Of a stretch of DNA of 64,000 nt, positions 11,531-22,864 are shown in pieces. The first letter of the stretch is position 1. Each line of letters begins with the position of its first letter. A model generated the notes under the pieces. It saw nothing but the letters and a program-made list of their open reading frames with translations, was not told the DNA's origin and did not search any database. Source of the stretch: Halichoerus grypus (Eukaryota > Chordata > Mammalia > Carnivora > Phocidae); assembly GCF_964656455.1 (NCBI RefSeq), contig NC_135715.1, positions 39,938,603-40,002,602 on the forward strand, written 5' to 3'. The position numbers were made by a program, and so were the translations under genes.

Positions 11531-12460
11531 GTATACAGAATCTTATAGCAAATAGGTGAGAGAATGTCACATCTGAATACATGAAGGAAGGGAAGTATCC
11601 AAACAAGGATCATATGGGGGTAAAGTGGAAATATTTTCTTTGAGGGATGAGGCAGCAGCTGCATCCCTGCTCATTCCCCTGTAGGGTGTCTCCTTGAAAG
11701 CAAAATAGGCTGGATAAGAAAACCAAAGGTCTGATTTTACAATGCAAGATTGCAGGCTCTCTGACTCTTGGGACCACATATACTTACCTAATTCTGAAAT
11801 TAACCTTCTCATAATGTATAAAGGAGACAATCATTATGTGCATCTATTTGTTTCTCAAGGACATAGAGGATTTTTAATTTTTCTTTCTTCCATTTTACTG
11901 TTTAAATTTGTGTACAATTCCATCCAGACTTGTAGTTACTTTTGTGCTAATTTAACATACATATGCATGTCTGAGAAGGTTTATTTAATGTTAAGTTGTT
12001 TTCCAACTTTCTTCTATACTGATATGAAAAGAACTTTGTTGGCAGGATTGTTTTATTTTGCCAGCACTGGACAATTGCATATCAAGAATTTGGCAGAGCA
12101 GATTTCTGCATTGGAAAGAAGTTTACTAAATTCTCTTTTAGTTGTAAGTTATATCTTATGATTCAATTGTTTTCATTAAGAGCTAAGTTAAACCGGATAT
12201 ACTAGGGTAATACATTCTTAGTTACTAAAAATGAGAGGATTAAACATAATATTTTTTTTAATTGATGCATTATGATATTCAAAACTATCTACAGCCACAG
12301 AGCTCTCAGTTTCTTCCAACATGAATTGATTATCGTATACTATCTTCATCAGTATGAAATTATACTTCTACTTCAGGGAACTCTTGATAAGGGAGATACA
12401 AACTGTAGATAACTTTATTGTTCTGAAAAACCCACATGTATAAACATTAAAGCTTTCCAT
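11531..12460. other. Unassigned DNA with a chance open frame
   Basis: This holds the longest open frame not explained by L1 or SINE (11742-12161, 139 codons, +). Its residues are Leu/Phe/Ser/Ile-rich as expected from AT-rich DNA. I see no signal peptide, domain or splice context, and no start context favours it. An overlapping - frame is equally featureless. I do not call a gene. Confidence 0.5.
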
Positions 12461-12462
12461 AA

Positions 12463-12640
12463 TTTTTTAAGATTTATTTACTTATTTGAGGGGGTGTGGG
12501 GGAAGGACAGAGGGAGAGAAAGTCTTAAGCTGAGCTGAGCATGGAGCCTGATCCAGGGCTCAATCTCAGAACCCTGAGATCATGACCTGACCCTAAACCA
12601 AGAGATTGACACTTAACCAACTATGCCACCCAGGTGCCCC
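12463..12640 (-). mobile_element. Old SINEC copy, antisense
   Basis: AAGATTTATTTACTTATTTGAG start, a diverged and shortened body, and a TATGCCACCCAGGTGCCCC end. The target-site duplication ttaaagctttccat at 12447-12460 matches ttaaagttttccat at 12641-12654 with one mismatch. Confidence 0.92.
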
Positions 12641-12654
12641 TTAAAGTTTTCCAT

Positions 12655-13140
12655 TTTTAAAGATAGCATATCAAGTGACTGTTTATTCCTAAGACTTTGT
12701 GAATCACTGAAGTCAAAATCTTTGTTTTATTGTGTCCACTAATACTCAACTATTTTATCATGATATTTACCCAAACTTAATAAAGTCCCTGTGTTCGGAG
12801 ACCGAATTTAAACAAGTTTTGACTCAAAACATTAAATTATCATGACTTTGCCCCCTCTGCTTTGGGGTGGTGCGAGGACTCTCTCAAAGTAGCAACAGTA
12901 TTGTTTCACAGACATGTTTCGGTAGTATATATGCCTAATGGCATGTATAAACTGTATTGATACATATAAATGAACAATCACGTAGTACAAAATTAAGAGA
13001 TTTGAGTCCAATTAAATAAAAGTTCTGTAAACCCAAAGTTATCACTAAATTATGGTGTATGTTGGCAGAATAAGCCACATAAAATAAACCCTACTTGACA
13101 CTGTTAAAAATTGGAGAAAAAGGTGAAAAGTGAAATTTTA
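12655..13140. other. Unassigned AT-rich DNA
   Basis: No gene or repeat recognised. A slightly GC-richer segment lies at 12848-12885 ('gccccctctgctttggggtgg'-like), with no coding sign. Confidence 0.4.
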
Positions 13141-13142
13141 AA

Positions 13143-13200
13143 TCTGTATATCTGTATCTCTTTATCTATATATCTATATCTACATCTACATCTATATTAA
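13143..13200. repeat. TATC/TACATC-type microsatellite
   Basis: Degenerate tandem copies of TATCTA, TCTGTA and TACATC over about 58 bp. The motif drifts along the tract, as in an old interrupted microsatellite. Confidence 0.85.
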
Positions 13201-13544
13201 TAGATCACAATAATCCAAGCAGCAAACAAAGGAAAATGCATCTCATTGTCTCCTTTCCCAAGTTGATTTGGTAAGCAAGGGAAGGCAAAGATAAATTTCT
13301 TACCTTTTAATCCTGCCCATCCTTCCCTCACATAGACCACAAAAAGTTCTGTGAGAATGACAAGAAAGAAAAAAGAATCAGACAGAAATCCTGAATTGTT
13401 TTTTTACTCCTAATTTGGAGTGAAGCGGATGGTTAGGTTAGGCAGAAATTTAGGGGGTAGATACACAAATCCCAAACATCCTCATGACAGAAGCTACTCA
13501 TAAAGTTTGCATTTTTCCACAAGGCATGAATAAAACTACTCAAC
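13201..13544. other. Unassigned DNA
   Basis: Non-coding. It includes a purine-rich stretch near 13350-13385 ('gacaagaaagaaaaaagaa'-like) and no named repeat. Confidence 0.4.
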
Positions 13545-13566
13545 GTGTGTGTGTGTGTGTGTGTGT
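13545..13566. repeat. (GT)11 microsatellite
   Basis: Eleven uninterrupted GT units; a likely length-polymorphic marker. Confidence 0.95.
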
Positions 13567-14613
13567 CCCATTGGGAAGATAACTGGAGAGTGAAACAAGA
13601 TTATCATCATCACCCAGAGTTAATTATCTCCTTCAGTAAACAGGAATTTAGCAGAAAGGAAGTTAAATGAGAAAATATATAAGGCAAAATCCTCTAGAGG
13701 AATATGAAGGCTGGGGAAATAAAATACTCCAGGGACTCTGTTGAAGTTTTCTCTCTAGCTGGACACTAACAGTGCCATGGCCCCCACACACTGTTAAGGA
13801 AACAGCTGTTTCCTTCTAAGATCCTTCCAAGATCTGTAAATGGAATGGAATGGCTGAGAAGCAGTTAGTGAGGAGTGGTGGTGGGGAAACAAGGAAAGAA
13901 GAATATTGTAGGACAAATCGCCACTCTTGAAGTATATCTTTAGGAGACCTTAAATTGGAGGAAAATACAAAGCTAAGTCATGTGATCCACATAAATGCAA
14001 GAGTAATTTTCCTGTGTGCCCACGAAGGAGTGGAGAACTGGTGAAAGGCACTTAACTACTTAAGAAGAAAATTATTCACTAAATAGCCAGGGCAAACAGT
14101 TAGAAGTTTCAAAATAATGAACAAAGCAATGTTGGTCCTGAAATAAATTCCAGATGAATAAAAATTTTCTCGTTTGTCACCCGTAACTTGGAACGATCTA
14201 GGAGATCATATGTTGAATGTATCTGTTGTAGGTGGAGAAGACAGGTTGCAGACAATAAATGAGGAAATTCCAATGTTGTCAAATTGGAATAATGTTTTTT
14301 GTGAGTTTGAGAATAATTTTTGGACACTTCATAGTCATGAAACTTTAAAGAAATATCATTTGAAGTATTCTCTGAAATCATTGACTGCTGTCTTGTTAAT
14401 GTTGAATTTACAGAAAATTTTGAAGAAGTTCATTAACTACATGATATGACAGGAGTATTTTCTTTTTAAAAACAGCTACGTTTTAAATGTAAATTGTCTC
14501 CATTTTAACATAATGACAATAAAAACTCTTCTTATTACTTAGGATTCAAATGAAGTATAAATTTACTGTGATTTACCTTCCGTAGGAAGATTTTATAGAC
14601 AATAACTACTAAA
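13567..14613. other. Unassigned DNA with two chance frames
   Basis: Open frames of 91 codons (+, from 14174) and 90 codons (-, from 14381) overlap on opposite strands. Neither shows a domain, repeated motif or start context, and both end without relation to a gene structure. They are left unassigned; an unrecognised processed pseudogene or old repeat is possible. Confidence 0.4.
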
Positions 14614-14835
14614 GGGGCGCCTGAGTGGCTCAGTTGGTTGAGGGTTCAATTCTTGGTTTTGGCTCAGGTTGTGACCTCAGGATGGTGGGATTGAGCCCCT
14701 CGTCGGGCTCCGTGCTCTGTGCGGAGTCTGCTTGTTGTTCTCCCTCCCCCCCACCTCCCCCTGCTTCCATGTGTGAGCATTCTCAGGGCACTCTCTCTCT
14801 CTCTGGAATAAACAAATAAAATCTTTTTAAAAAAA
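14614..14835 (+). mobile_element. SINEC copy, sense, older subtype
   Basis: Head GGGGCGCCTGAGTGGCTCAG, a diverged middle ('tcttggttttggctcagg'), body with CCCCCCCACC, and a tail AAACAAATAAAATC followed by A/T runs. Target-site duplication taactactaaa at 14603-14613 and tgactactaaa at 14836-14846. The open frames here are SINE sequence. Confidence 0.94.
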
Positions 14836-14846
14836 TGACTACTAAA

Positions 14847-16084
14847 AACATTAAAATTTCTTATCAAACTGAAATCTTAACTCCACACAAATATTACTAA
14901 TACTTTCCAGGCATGAATGGACTGTACACATATTTAATACATTCTTAGCATCTCAAAGATGTGTAAACATCTTGAAAATCTTTCTGAGATCTGCTTCCCC
15001 ACTGTATAGCACTCAAAGTATCACACAATTTCTCCAAAGCTGCAATGCCTTTAAAACATTTAGTGTTTTCTTAAGATAATTTTATAAATTAATATAAATT
15101 ATATACTCACACACATGAATAGACACCAAAGGAAAAAAAAAAATAGAGCAAACAGATGTTTGAGTTAAAGTACATCTGTTGGCAAGTAAAGAAATTTTAT
15201 GTATGCTAAATTTCATTTGCCCTTTATTTTTCCCTTAATGGTAAATATGACAACTAAAAATGGTATTTTACCAATTAAAATAATGATTACCAAGAAGTGA
15301 ATTTTCTACTTTTGTACCCTAAATGTTGCATTTATTCCATATTTTTATCTCATAAAAGACACACAGAACAAAAATCATTTTGTGTATGGGAAGTGGGATT
15401 TACCTGTAAAGTCATATTTATGATGATTAATTGTAGCTGTATACTATTAGTAATTACTAGAAGAATTGTGTTGGGATACATTATGTCATCAACTGACTAC
15501 ATTTATTGTTATTAGCAAGAAAGATACTAATTAGAATCACTTTCTAATTACATATCTGCATATTTTATAATGATATAAATAGCTGCATTATTTTCTTGAC
15601 ACCACAAAGAATAAAAAAGAGTCATGATTTATTGCCAGTTGTGGTAACCTATAAAAAGTCAGTTAAGTAAAGCTGAAGGAGCAAACCCTAAACAATGGTG
15701 CACACATTTAAAAAGGATGCCATAACCTAAAGGATTAAGTGGGTGATATTTATGCAACTGACATTTCCTACATTTGCATATTGTTGGCTTCTGTAATATC
15801 TTAGAACATGTTTAAGTTGATCAAATAATTTATTAAAATAGCCTCATGGACATTTTTAATTATAGTATATAAGCAAAAATGTCTATTGAGAATACAATAG
15901 ATACTGATATTATGTACAAGGAAAAAAAGGAAATATTTTTATTTAAAATGCCAATCTTCATGGGCAGTATCTTTATTTTATTTTTAATTACATATGTCAT
16001 TATATGATGAAGAATCCCAGCTTTCTCAACTTTTCAACATACTTATCCCCAGAAGCCTTTTATTCATTCAACCACTGGATGAGG
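14847..16084. other. AT-rich DNA, no gene recognised
   Basis: Non-coding; a 72-codon + frame near 15297 has no motif. No repeat could be named. Confidence 0.45.
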
Positions 16085-16215
16085 TTAAAGGTACTACATT
16101 TGGAATAAGAAAATCTAATTTCAAATATTGGAATAGGAACTTATTTTTGCAAAAGTCATAGGTTTTGCATAAATCACCTGGCCTCCACAATTTTGTAAAA
16201 ACTAGCTTAATATTT
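16085..16215 (+). mobile_element. Possible MIR fragment
   Basis: Decayed MIR-like order: 'tttggaataagaaaatctaa', 'ttcaaatattggaatagg', 'aaatcacctggcctccac' and 'aattttgtaaaaa'. This corresponds to the MIR core and its following segment. Identity is low. Confidence 0.5.
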
Positions 16216-16970
16216 TGGCTTAGGAATTTAGGTAGTATAGAAGCACAGGTAACATATTACATTACACAAACTCAGTGTATTTGCTGAAAAGTTGCTTTTC
16301 TCTCCTGAGAGCTGCTCACTTTTTCTCAATGTATTTATTCTAAAACATCAAATTTAGAAGGTACCAGCTAGTTTACTTTTTAATTAAGTGCTCTTACAAA
16401 CCTATATTTCCTTTTGTGAGAGGAAATATTACACATTTCAAAATATATTTTGAACTAAAATGTGAATTATATAAGTTGTATGTATATTAGTAAAATATAG
16501 GTAGTATGTTCAATATGTATTTAAGACCGAGGCATGCATTGAAAATAATAGTGTGGAATAAAAGTGTGTGACAGCTGTACATATAATCCCAACAGTTTTA
16601 AAATATTAGAATCTATTTCTAGTGTTTACTTCTACCTGGTACTAGTTGGGGGTTTCTTGTATATGATGAATAGGATGGTCTTTGAAAGCATCCTTACTAC
16701 TTAATTTTTTACTCCTTTCTATAAGAAAATTAGTTTTCTTTTTCTAGATGGAATCTTAAAAATCATGTATCTTGAAATTGAGAAGTCTCTTTCCCATGCT
16801 ATCATCAACTCTGTAACACAGCTTCTAAGAACATTCCCCTATCAAAGACTTTATTCATAACAGAAAGTACTACATATTTGATATCTGTCTCAAATATATA
16901 TATTTTTTTCTTGGATGGCCTTTTTTTAAATTTGAAGGGAGGGGAAGTGCAAAGAATCTATTCACAATTT
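16216..16970. other. Unassigned AT-rich DNA
   Basis: No gene or named repeat. A short TATATATATTTTTTT tract is near 16896. Confidence 0.4.
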
Positions 16971-16983
16971 CACTGGGATTTTT

Positions 16984-17190
16984 TTTAAAGGATTTTACTT
17001 ATTTATTTGAGAGAGAAAGAGCGAGCAGAGGGAGATAGAGAGCGCAAGTGGGAGTGGAGGGGCAGAGGGAGGAGAAGCAGGCTCCGAGCGAGCAGGGCGC
17101 CTGACAACAGGGGGCTCCATCCCAGGACCCTGGGATCATGACCTGAGCTGAAGGCAGACACTCAACCGACTGAGCCACCCAGGCGCCCCT
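16984..17190 (-). mobile_element. SINEC copy, antisense
   Basis: AAAGGATTTTACTTATTTATTT, GA-rich body, CATGACCTGAGCTGAAGGC, and GAGCCACCCAGGCGCCCC. Target-site duplication cactgggattttt at 16971-16983 against cactgtgattttt at 17191-17203. The 64-residue - frame is SINE. Confidence 0.95.
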
Positions 17191-17229
17191 CACTGTGATT
17201 TTTATATAGGTATATATTTATATATGTCT

Positions 17230-17640
17230 TTTGCCCATTTAGTCAGGCATTAAGTGCTGATATCTTGGGAAACACTTCTGTGTCGAGTTGAATGTGCAAA
17301 TATTCATTAAGATCATGAGCTGTGGAAGGGACGCGAGGAAACAGGATTGGGCAGAGAGAAAATGAGCACAGTTCAGGTGCAACAGTTTCCGCTGACCTCA
17401 CATAAACTTGTGGACGTAAAATGGCCCCTTGGTCACTGGGCAAGGGAAATCCTTAAAAGGATGTGATGTGATGTAGGGCATGGTGGCCTCTGCAGGGGAG
17501 GCAATTCCTGAGGCGCTGATAGCTATAAAATGTCTGCTGACAGTACTCTCAGCAATTAGGATAAGTCTTTCCTTGAATGGGGACCAAGGTGACACATCTA
17601 CACTACACAGAGTGTTGCGAAGCACATAACAGAAAAGTTG
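17230..17640. other. GC-elevated block of unknown origin
   Basis: About 400 bp with higher GC and several CpGs than the surrounding DNA ('gggacgcgagg', 'gaggcgctgatag', 'gttgcgaagc'). Two overlapping - frames (66 and 75 codons) have no motif. The composition resembles an old LTR or a conserved non-coding segment; neither can be shown here. Confidence 0.35.
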
Positions 17641-18463
17641 GCACTGGCATTTGGATGCTTCTACTGGATTGTTGATAGGTATGTGTGTGAATATATGCGG
17701 TAAGTGTGTGTCAAAGATTTTTCTACCAATGTACTCTTCAGTAAGTCATTTTAGATATGATCATCTTGGGAAGATGAGAGGTAAGTTTTAGTAATTGATA
17801 TTTATGATTTTCTGTTTACTAAACCTTAGAATTTAAAGTCTGTTTTTTACTTAAATCTTTTTTAGATGTACTTTCCAATTGTTTTCTTTCTGAGTTTGTG
17901 TAAAATTGGAATTGATTCTTCACGATATATTTAAAAGAACATCATTAAACCAGTGTGGCGGCATTATCTTTAGAAAATGCATTTTAAATTATCGATTCAA
18001 TTTTTTTAAAGTTTATAACAACATTCTAGTTTTCCATTTTTTACTTCAAACTTGATTATTTATATTTTCTTAGGAATTTGTTGATTTTAACTACATTTGT
18101 AAATATAATCATAGGTTGTTCATAATAGTCTCCGATTATCTTTTTCATAGAGATGTGCTTGCTAATCTTAAAATTTACTGTTTCTTAGGACCACAAATCC
18201 GTACTTTATATTAATGTTTAAAACGTAAATATGTTATAAATTATTTTTGTCCAGAAGCGATACAAATACCTTCTGCAAAGCTTTAAAAAAATCACAAACC
18301 TAGGCTTTTAATATGGATCTCAAAATTTATAACTGTGGGATCCCAAGTCTCTACTAGGTGGTTACGAAGCCAAACTTTTAAAATAATCAGGTGAAGAATT
18401 AATTGCCTTTTCCATTTTGTTGATATTTTTGCTGGGTATGCAAAAATAGTAGTGGGTACCTTC
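17641..18463. other. Unassigned AT-rich DNA
   Basis: No open frame, named repeat or RNA-like structure seen. Confidence 0.4.
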
Positions 18464-18495
<32 letters not shown>

Positions 18496-18516
18496 GTGTG
18501 TGTGTGTGTGTGTATG
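18464..18516. repeat. (AT)n-(TG)n compound microsatellite
   Basis: An alternating AT tract of about 26 bp, then ACACAT, then about nine TG units. AT-rich sequence (tatagcatatataatatat) continues the low complexity to about 18570. Confidence 0.93.
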
Positions 18517-18570
18517 TAGGTATACAATGTATATTCTATATTTTTATGTATATAGCATATATAATATATA

Positions 18571-19424
18571 TTCACTTAATAATATTCTTTTGAAGCCATA
18601 ACAAATATTATTTTAAAATCTCTGTATTGAATACACATTTTTTATTAATTTCTCTAAATATCAAACTTTTTTTGTTTTGCTTTGTTGTTTTAAATATCAA
18701 ACTTTTAATATCTTTTTACTTTAAAATATTCTGTGAGGAAATGTGCTTCTGCTGCATACCAAATTACAGTTCTTTCCAGGGAAAGTACACAAGACATTGT
18801 TTGAGTTGCAAGCTAAAACACATCCCCCTCCCCCCCCAACCCATGGCCAGCTGTTTTTATTCAAAAAACAACTTGACACTAAAACTATGATTATTCACTT
18901 GTGGGTCTTTGGCAGACATTTTCTTAAAAATGAACAAGGTGAAACTGTCACTTCATGGAAAACAACCACTGTGTTTGTTGCCAATAATAAAGTGGCAGTG
19001 TTCAAGCTCCTCAATATTTAAGTATTCTTATGTGATCAACAGTTATATTAATAAGTGTGATTTTTGATAGTGTATAATGTAGGACGGAATGTAATGTGTA
19101 AATATTTGAGATATCTGCCAACTCCACAAACCATATTTCTACCTCAACTTTGATAAAATTACAAATAAAATGGGAAATTGTAATTAGAAATTATAGACTT
19201 TTCTCTTGGAAGTTGGAGCAATTTCAATTTGGGGGATAAAATGTAGAAATAGATTGTTAACATGTTATGCTAGAATAGAATATTAACTTGTATAACATAC
19301 AATTAAAGCTGAAATTAATGATCAGTTCCTAAATGTAATTTATATTTGTTTTTGGAAAAGATTAATTGATTAAAATCTAGGCTCATCAATGGGAAATAAT
19401 ACTGTTGATGTTTTAATCAATTAA
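18571..19424. other. Unassigned AT-rich DNA before the large L1
   Basis: It contains two + frames of 87 and 92 codons (18627-18890, 18743-19021), offset in frame and without motifs. A 14-bp inverted repeat (ttaattgattaaaa at 19362-19375 and its complement at 19411-19424) sits right at the L1 edge. Confidence 0.4.
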
Positions 19425-22195
19425 CTGGGTAGAATTGACATCTATAAACTATTCATCCAACAACAGCAGTTTACACATTCTTCTCAAGCTCATAAGAAGC
19501 ATTCATTAAGATACACCACATTCTGGGCCATGAAACACACCTTAATATGTTTAAAAGAATAGAAATAATACAATCTTCTCTCAGACCACATTACAATTAA
19601 ACTAGAAATTGATAATCCAAAGATAACTGGAACATTCTCAAATTCTTGAAGATTAAACCACATCTCTAAATAACAGAGGTGTGGGCACCTGGGTGGCTCA
19701 GTTGGTTAAGCGACTGCCTTCGGCTCAGGTCATGATCCTGGAGTCCCTGGATCGAGTCCCGCATCGGGCTCCCTGCTCGGCAGGGAGTCTGCTTCTCCCT
19801 CTGACCCTCCCCCCTCTCATATGCTTGCTCTCTCTCATTCTCTCTCTCTCAAATAAATAAATAAAAAATCTTTAAAAAATAAATAAATAAATAAATAAAT
19901 AACAGAGGTGTAAGGGAATAAATCCCAAGACAAATTACAAATGGTTTGAACTAAATGAAAATAAAAACACAACTTGTCAAAATTTGTGGGATTCAGGGCA
20001 AGCAGCACTTAGGGGGAGATTTATAAGATTAAATATATATACTAGAAAAGAAGGATGTAAAATCAATAAGCTAAACCTCCACCTATGTAAGTAGAAGAAT
20101 AAATTATGCTCAATGTATTTAGAAAAGAATTCAAATTAGAGTGGAAATCAATAAGTATGAAGAAAGGAAATCAATACAGACAATCAATGAAAAGATCAAT
20201 AAAATCAATGTCTCTAGTAAGAGGGGATGAAAGAGGGGATATAACTACAGATCCCATGGGTGGCCATTAAAAGAATAATAAAGGAATACAATGAACAACT
20301 TTATGCACACAAATTCGATAACACAGATGAAATGGACCAATTCCTGAAAAGGCAATCTTCCTAAACTCACATAAGAAAAAATATACAATCCAAATATATA
20401 TTATCTATTAAAGAAACTGAATAGATAATTAATAACGTTCCAAAACAGAAAGCACTAGGCCCAAATGGGTTCACTATTGAATTCTACCAAACATTTAGGG
20501 AATAAATTACACCAATTTTTTACAACTTCTTTCAGAAGATAGCAGCAGAGCTAATACTTCTTAAGAGTCCATTATTACTTAAATATCAAGTAATAATGAT
20601 ATTACTTAAATATCAAAATCAGGCAAATATTAGTCTATAGTTTCCTTTACTTAAAGACTTTACTTAAAAACTATAGACTAATATCCTCAATTAAAATAGT
20701 AGCAGTTGAATCAAACATTGAATAAAAATAATTATTCACCCCCATCAATTTGAATTTACCCCAGGTATGCAATTCTGGTTTAACATTTGAAAATCAATTA
20801 ATGTAATCTACTACATCAACAGGTAAAAATATAAAAATCATATGATCATATCAGTAGATATAGAAAAAGTATTGGGCAAAATCTAACAATCATTAATGAT
20901 AAAATTGTTGATAAACTAGGAGAACTTCATTAACTTGATAAAGAATACCTACAAAAATCTACAGATAATATCATAATTAATGGTAAGAAAATCAAAGTTT
21001 TCCCACTAACATCAGGAATAAGGCAAGGACATTGCATCTCACAATTTCTTTTCAACATCATACTGGAAGTCTTGGCTAATGCAATAAGGCAAGAGAAAGA
21101 AATAAAATATACACTGAGTGGGAAAGAAGAAATAAAACTGTCTTTGTTTATAGATTAAATGTTTCTCTATATAGAAAATCCAAGAGAATCAATTTAAAAA
21201 CTCCTCATACTAATAAACGGTTACAGTACAGCTGCAGGATAAAATATTCATATACAAAAGTCAAATTACTTTCCTGCATACCAGCAATGAAAAAGTGGAA
21301 TTTGAAATTGAAAACACAATAATGCTATTTACAGTGGCACTCCAAAAAATGAACTACTTAAGTATATATTTTTAGAAATCACAGGATCTATATGAAGAAA
21401 ACTATGAAACTCTGATGAGAATCAAAGAAGAATTAAATAAATGGAGAAATATTTCATGATTATCAAAATGAAGACAACATGGTCAAGATGAACGTTTTCC
21501 CAACTCGATCTATAGAGTCAATGCAATTCCATTCAAAATCCTAGCAAGTTATTTTGTGAATATTGAAAAACTGATTGTAAATTTATATGGAAAGGCAAGA
21601 CTCAGGATAGCCCACACTATGAAAGGAGAAGAATAAAGGTGGAACAGTGTGCAACCCAAGTTCAAGACTAATTATAAAGCTACAATAATGAAGAAAATGT
21701 GGTATTGCTAAAAGAATAAACAAATATATAATGCAACAGAGAACCAAGAAATGGGTCCACATAAATATAGTCAACTGATCTTTAACAAAGGAGGAATAGC
21801 AATACAATGGAGGAAGGATAATCTTTCCAACAAATGGTGCTAGAACAACTGACATCCACTTGGAAAAAAAGTAAATCTAGACAGAGCTCTTGTATCTTTC
21901 ATAAAAATTAACTCAAAATGAATCACAGAATTAAACGCAAAATCCCAGAACCTAAAACTCCTTCAGAAAACATAAGAGAAAATCTAGATGACCTGGAGTT
22001 TGGTGATGACTTTTTTTGGATATAACACCCAAAGCATGATCCATGAAAGAAAAATGCATAAGCGTGACTTCACTAAAATTAAAATGTTGAGCTCCATGAA
22101 AATTACTGTTAAGAAAATAAAAATACAAGCCACACTGGGAGAAAATATTTGCATAATATATATCTGATTAAGAACTGTTGTCCAAAATATTTCAT
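19425..22195 (+). mobile_element. L1 ORF2 relic, sense, largest in window
   Basis: About 2.55 kb of L1 ORF2 text, excluding the SINE at 19683-19897. It runs from the endonuclease-to-RT region ('tacaccacattctgggcca' near 19513, 'attaaactagaaattgata' near 19596), through the G-P-N-G-F...E-F-Y segment near 20458-20500, to the C-terminal region ('gaaaatatttgcataatat' near 22140). The catalytic F/Y-A-D-D box is destroyed: near 21145 the frame reads F-I-D-stop. There is no 5' UTR, no ORF1 and no 3' UTR or A tail. Many stops, with local duplications near 20575-20685. Inactive. Confidence 0.88.
19683..19897 (+). mobile_element. SINEC copy inside L1
   Basis: Head GGGCACCTGGGTGGCTCAGTTGG, a typical body and a long AAATAAATAAA tail. 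The target-site duplication aaataacagaggtgt (19668-19682, repeated at about 19897-19911) is made of L1 text, so the SINE is younger than the L1 decay at that point. Confidence 0.96.
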
Positions 22196-22795
22196 GGTAT
22201 TTTTCTTTTATCATCTGTGTTTTGCAACTCTGTGTACAACCTATTATAAGTACCTACCAATTTGTGTACGCTATATTTAATAAATACTTCATTTCCTGAT
22301 TTGATGTTTTATAAGTGCTTTTTGTTGAGAAAAATGATACAGATGGATGATACAGTGTGCCATAAAAGATAATGTCTTAGATCTCCTGTGGAATCATTGC
22401 TTCAGTTACATCTAGACATTTCAGTAGTCAATTAATGACTGATAGAGCTAAAGATCAATAGCAGGAAGAATAGTACCACCAAATAATGTGTTAAATAAAT
22501 GTTATTGCTAATTTTAAATGATGTTTATTATAGATCAACACATAGAATTTAATGTGAAATGCTCACAAATGAAGCTTTGGATTAGGAAATTAGAAGGCAT
22601 TCTTTCAATAATAAAGAAAATATTTAAAATAGATTTGTTAATGGATAGAAAACATATACTAGTCTATCATTAGGAGAGGAGCAGTGGCTAATAGTATTAC
22701 AAATTAGTGTAAAAATATTAATTTAAGCAAATATGACAATAAATTATTGCTTGGCAATATTGATATAAATTTTTTTAATTAAAAACAACATTTTC
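22196..22795. other. Unassigned AT-rich DNA
   Basis: Directly after the L1 break there is no 3' UTR or tail; nothing else could be named. Confidence 0.4.
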
Positions 22796-22864
22796 TCCCT
22801 CCCTCCCTCCCTCCCTTCCTTCCTTCCTTCCTTCCTTCCTTCCTTCCTTCCTTCCTTTCTCTCT
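22796..22864. repeat. (CCCT)n-(CCTT)n microsatellite
   Basis: About five CCCT units pass into about ten or more CCTT units, a pure pyrimidine strand of nearly 70 bp. Such mirror-like purine/pyrimidine tracts are known to favour triplex (H-DNA) and to vary in length. Confidence 0.96.

Noticed and set aside
11742..12161. 139-codon open frame on the + strand, the longest not explained by a repeat
   Set aside because: No recognised domain, no signal peptide, AT-driven residue content, overlapping frames on the other strand, and no exon signals. Treated as chance.
14109..14449. Opposite overlapping frames of 90-91 codons, considered as a processed pseudogene
   Set aside because: No residue pattern matched a family I know, and no A tail or flanking duplication was found.
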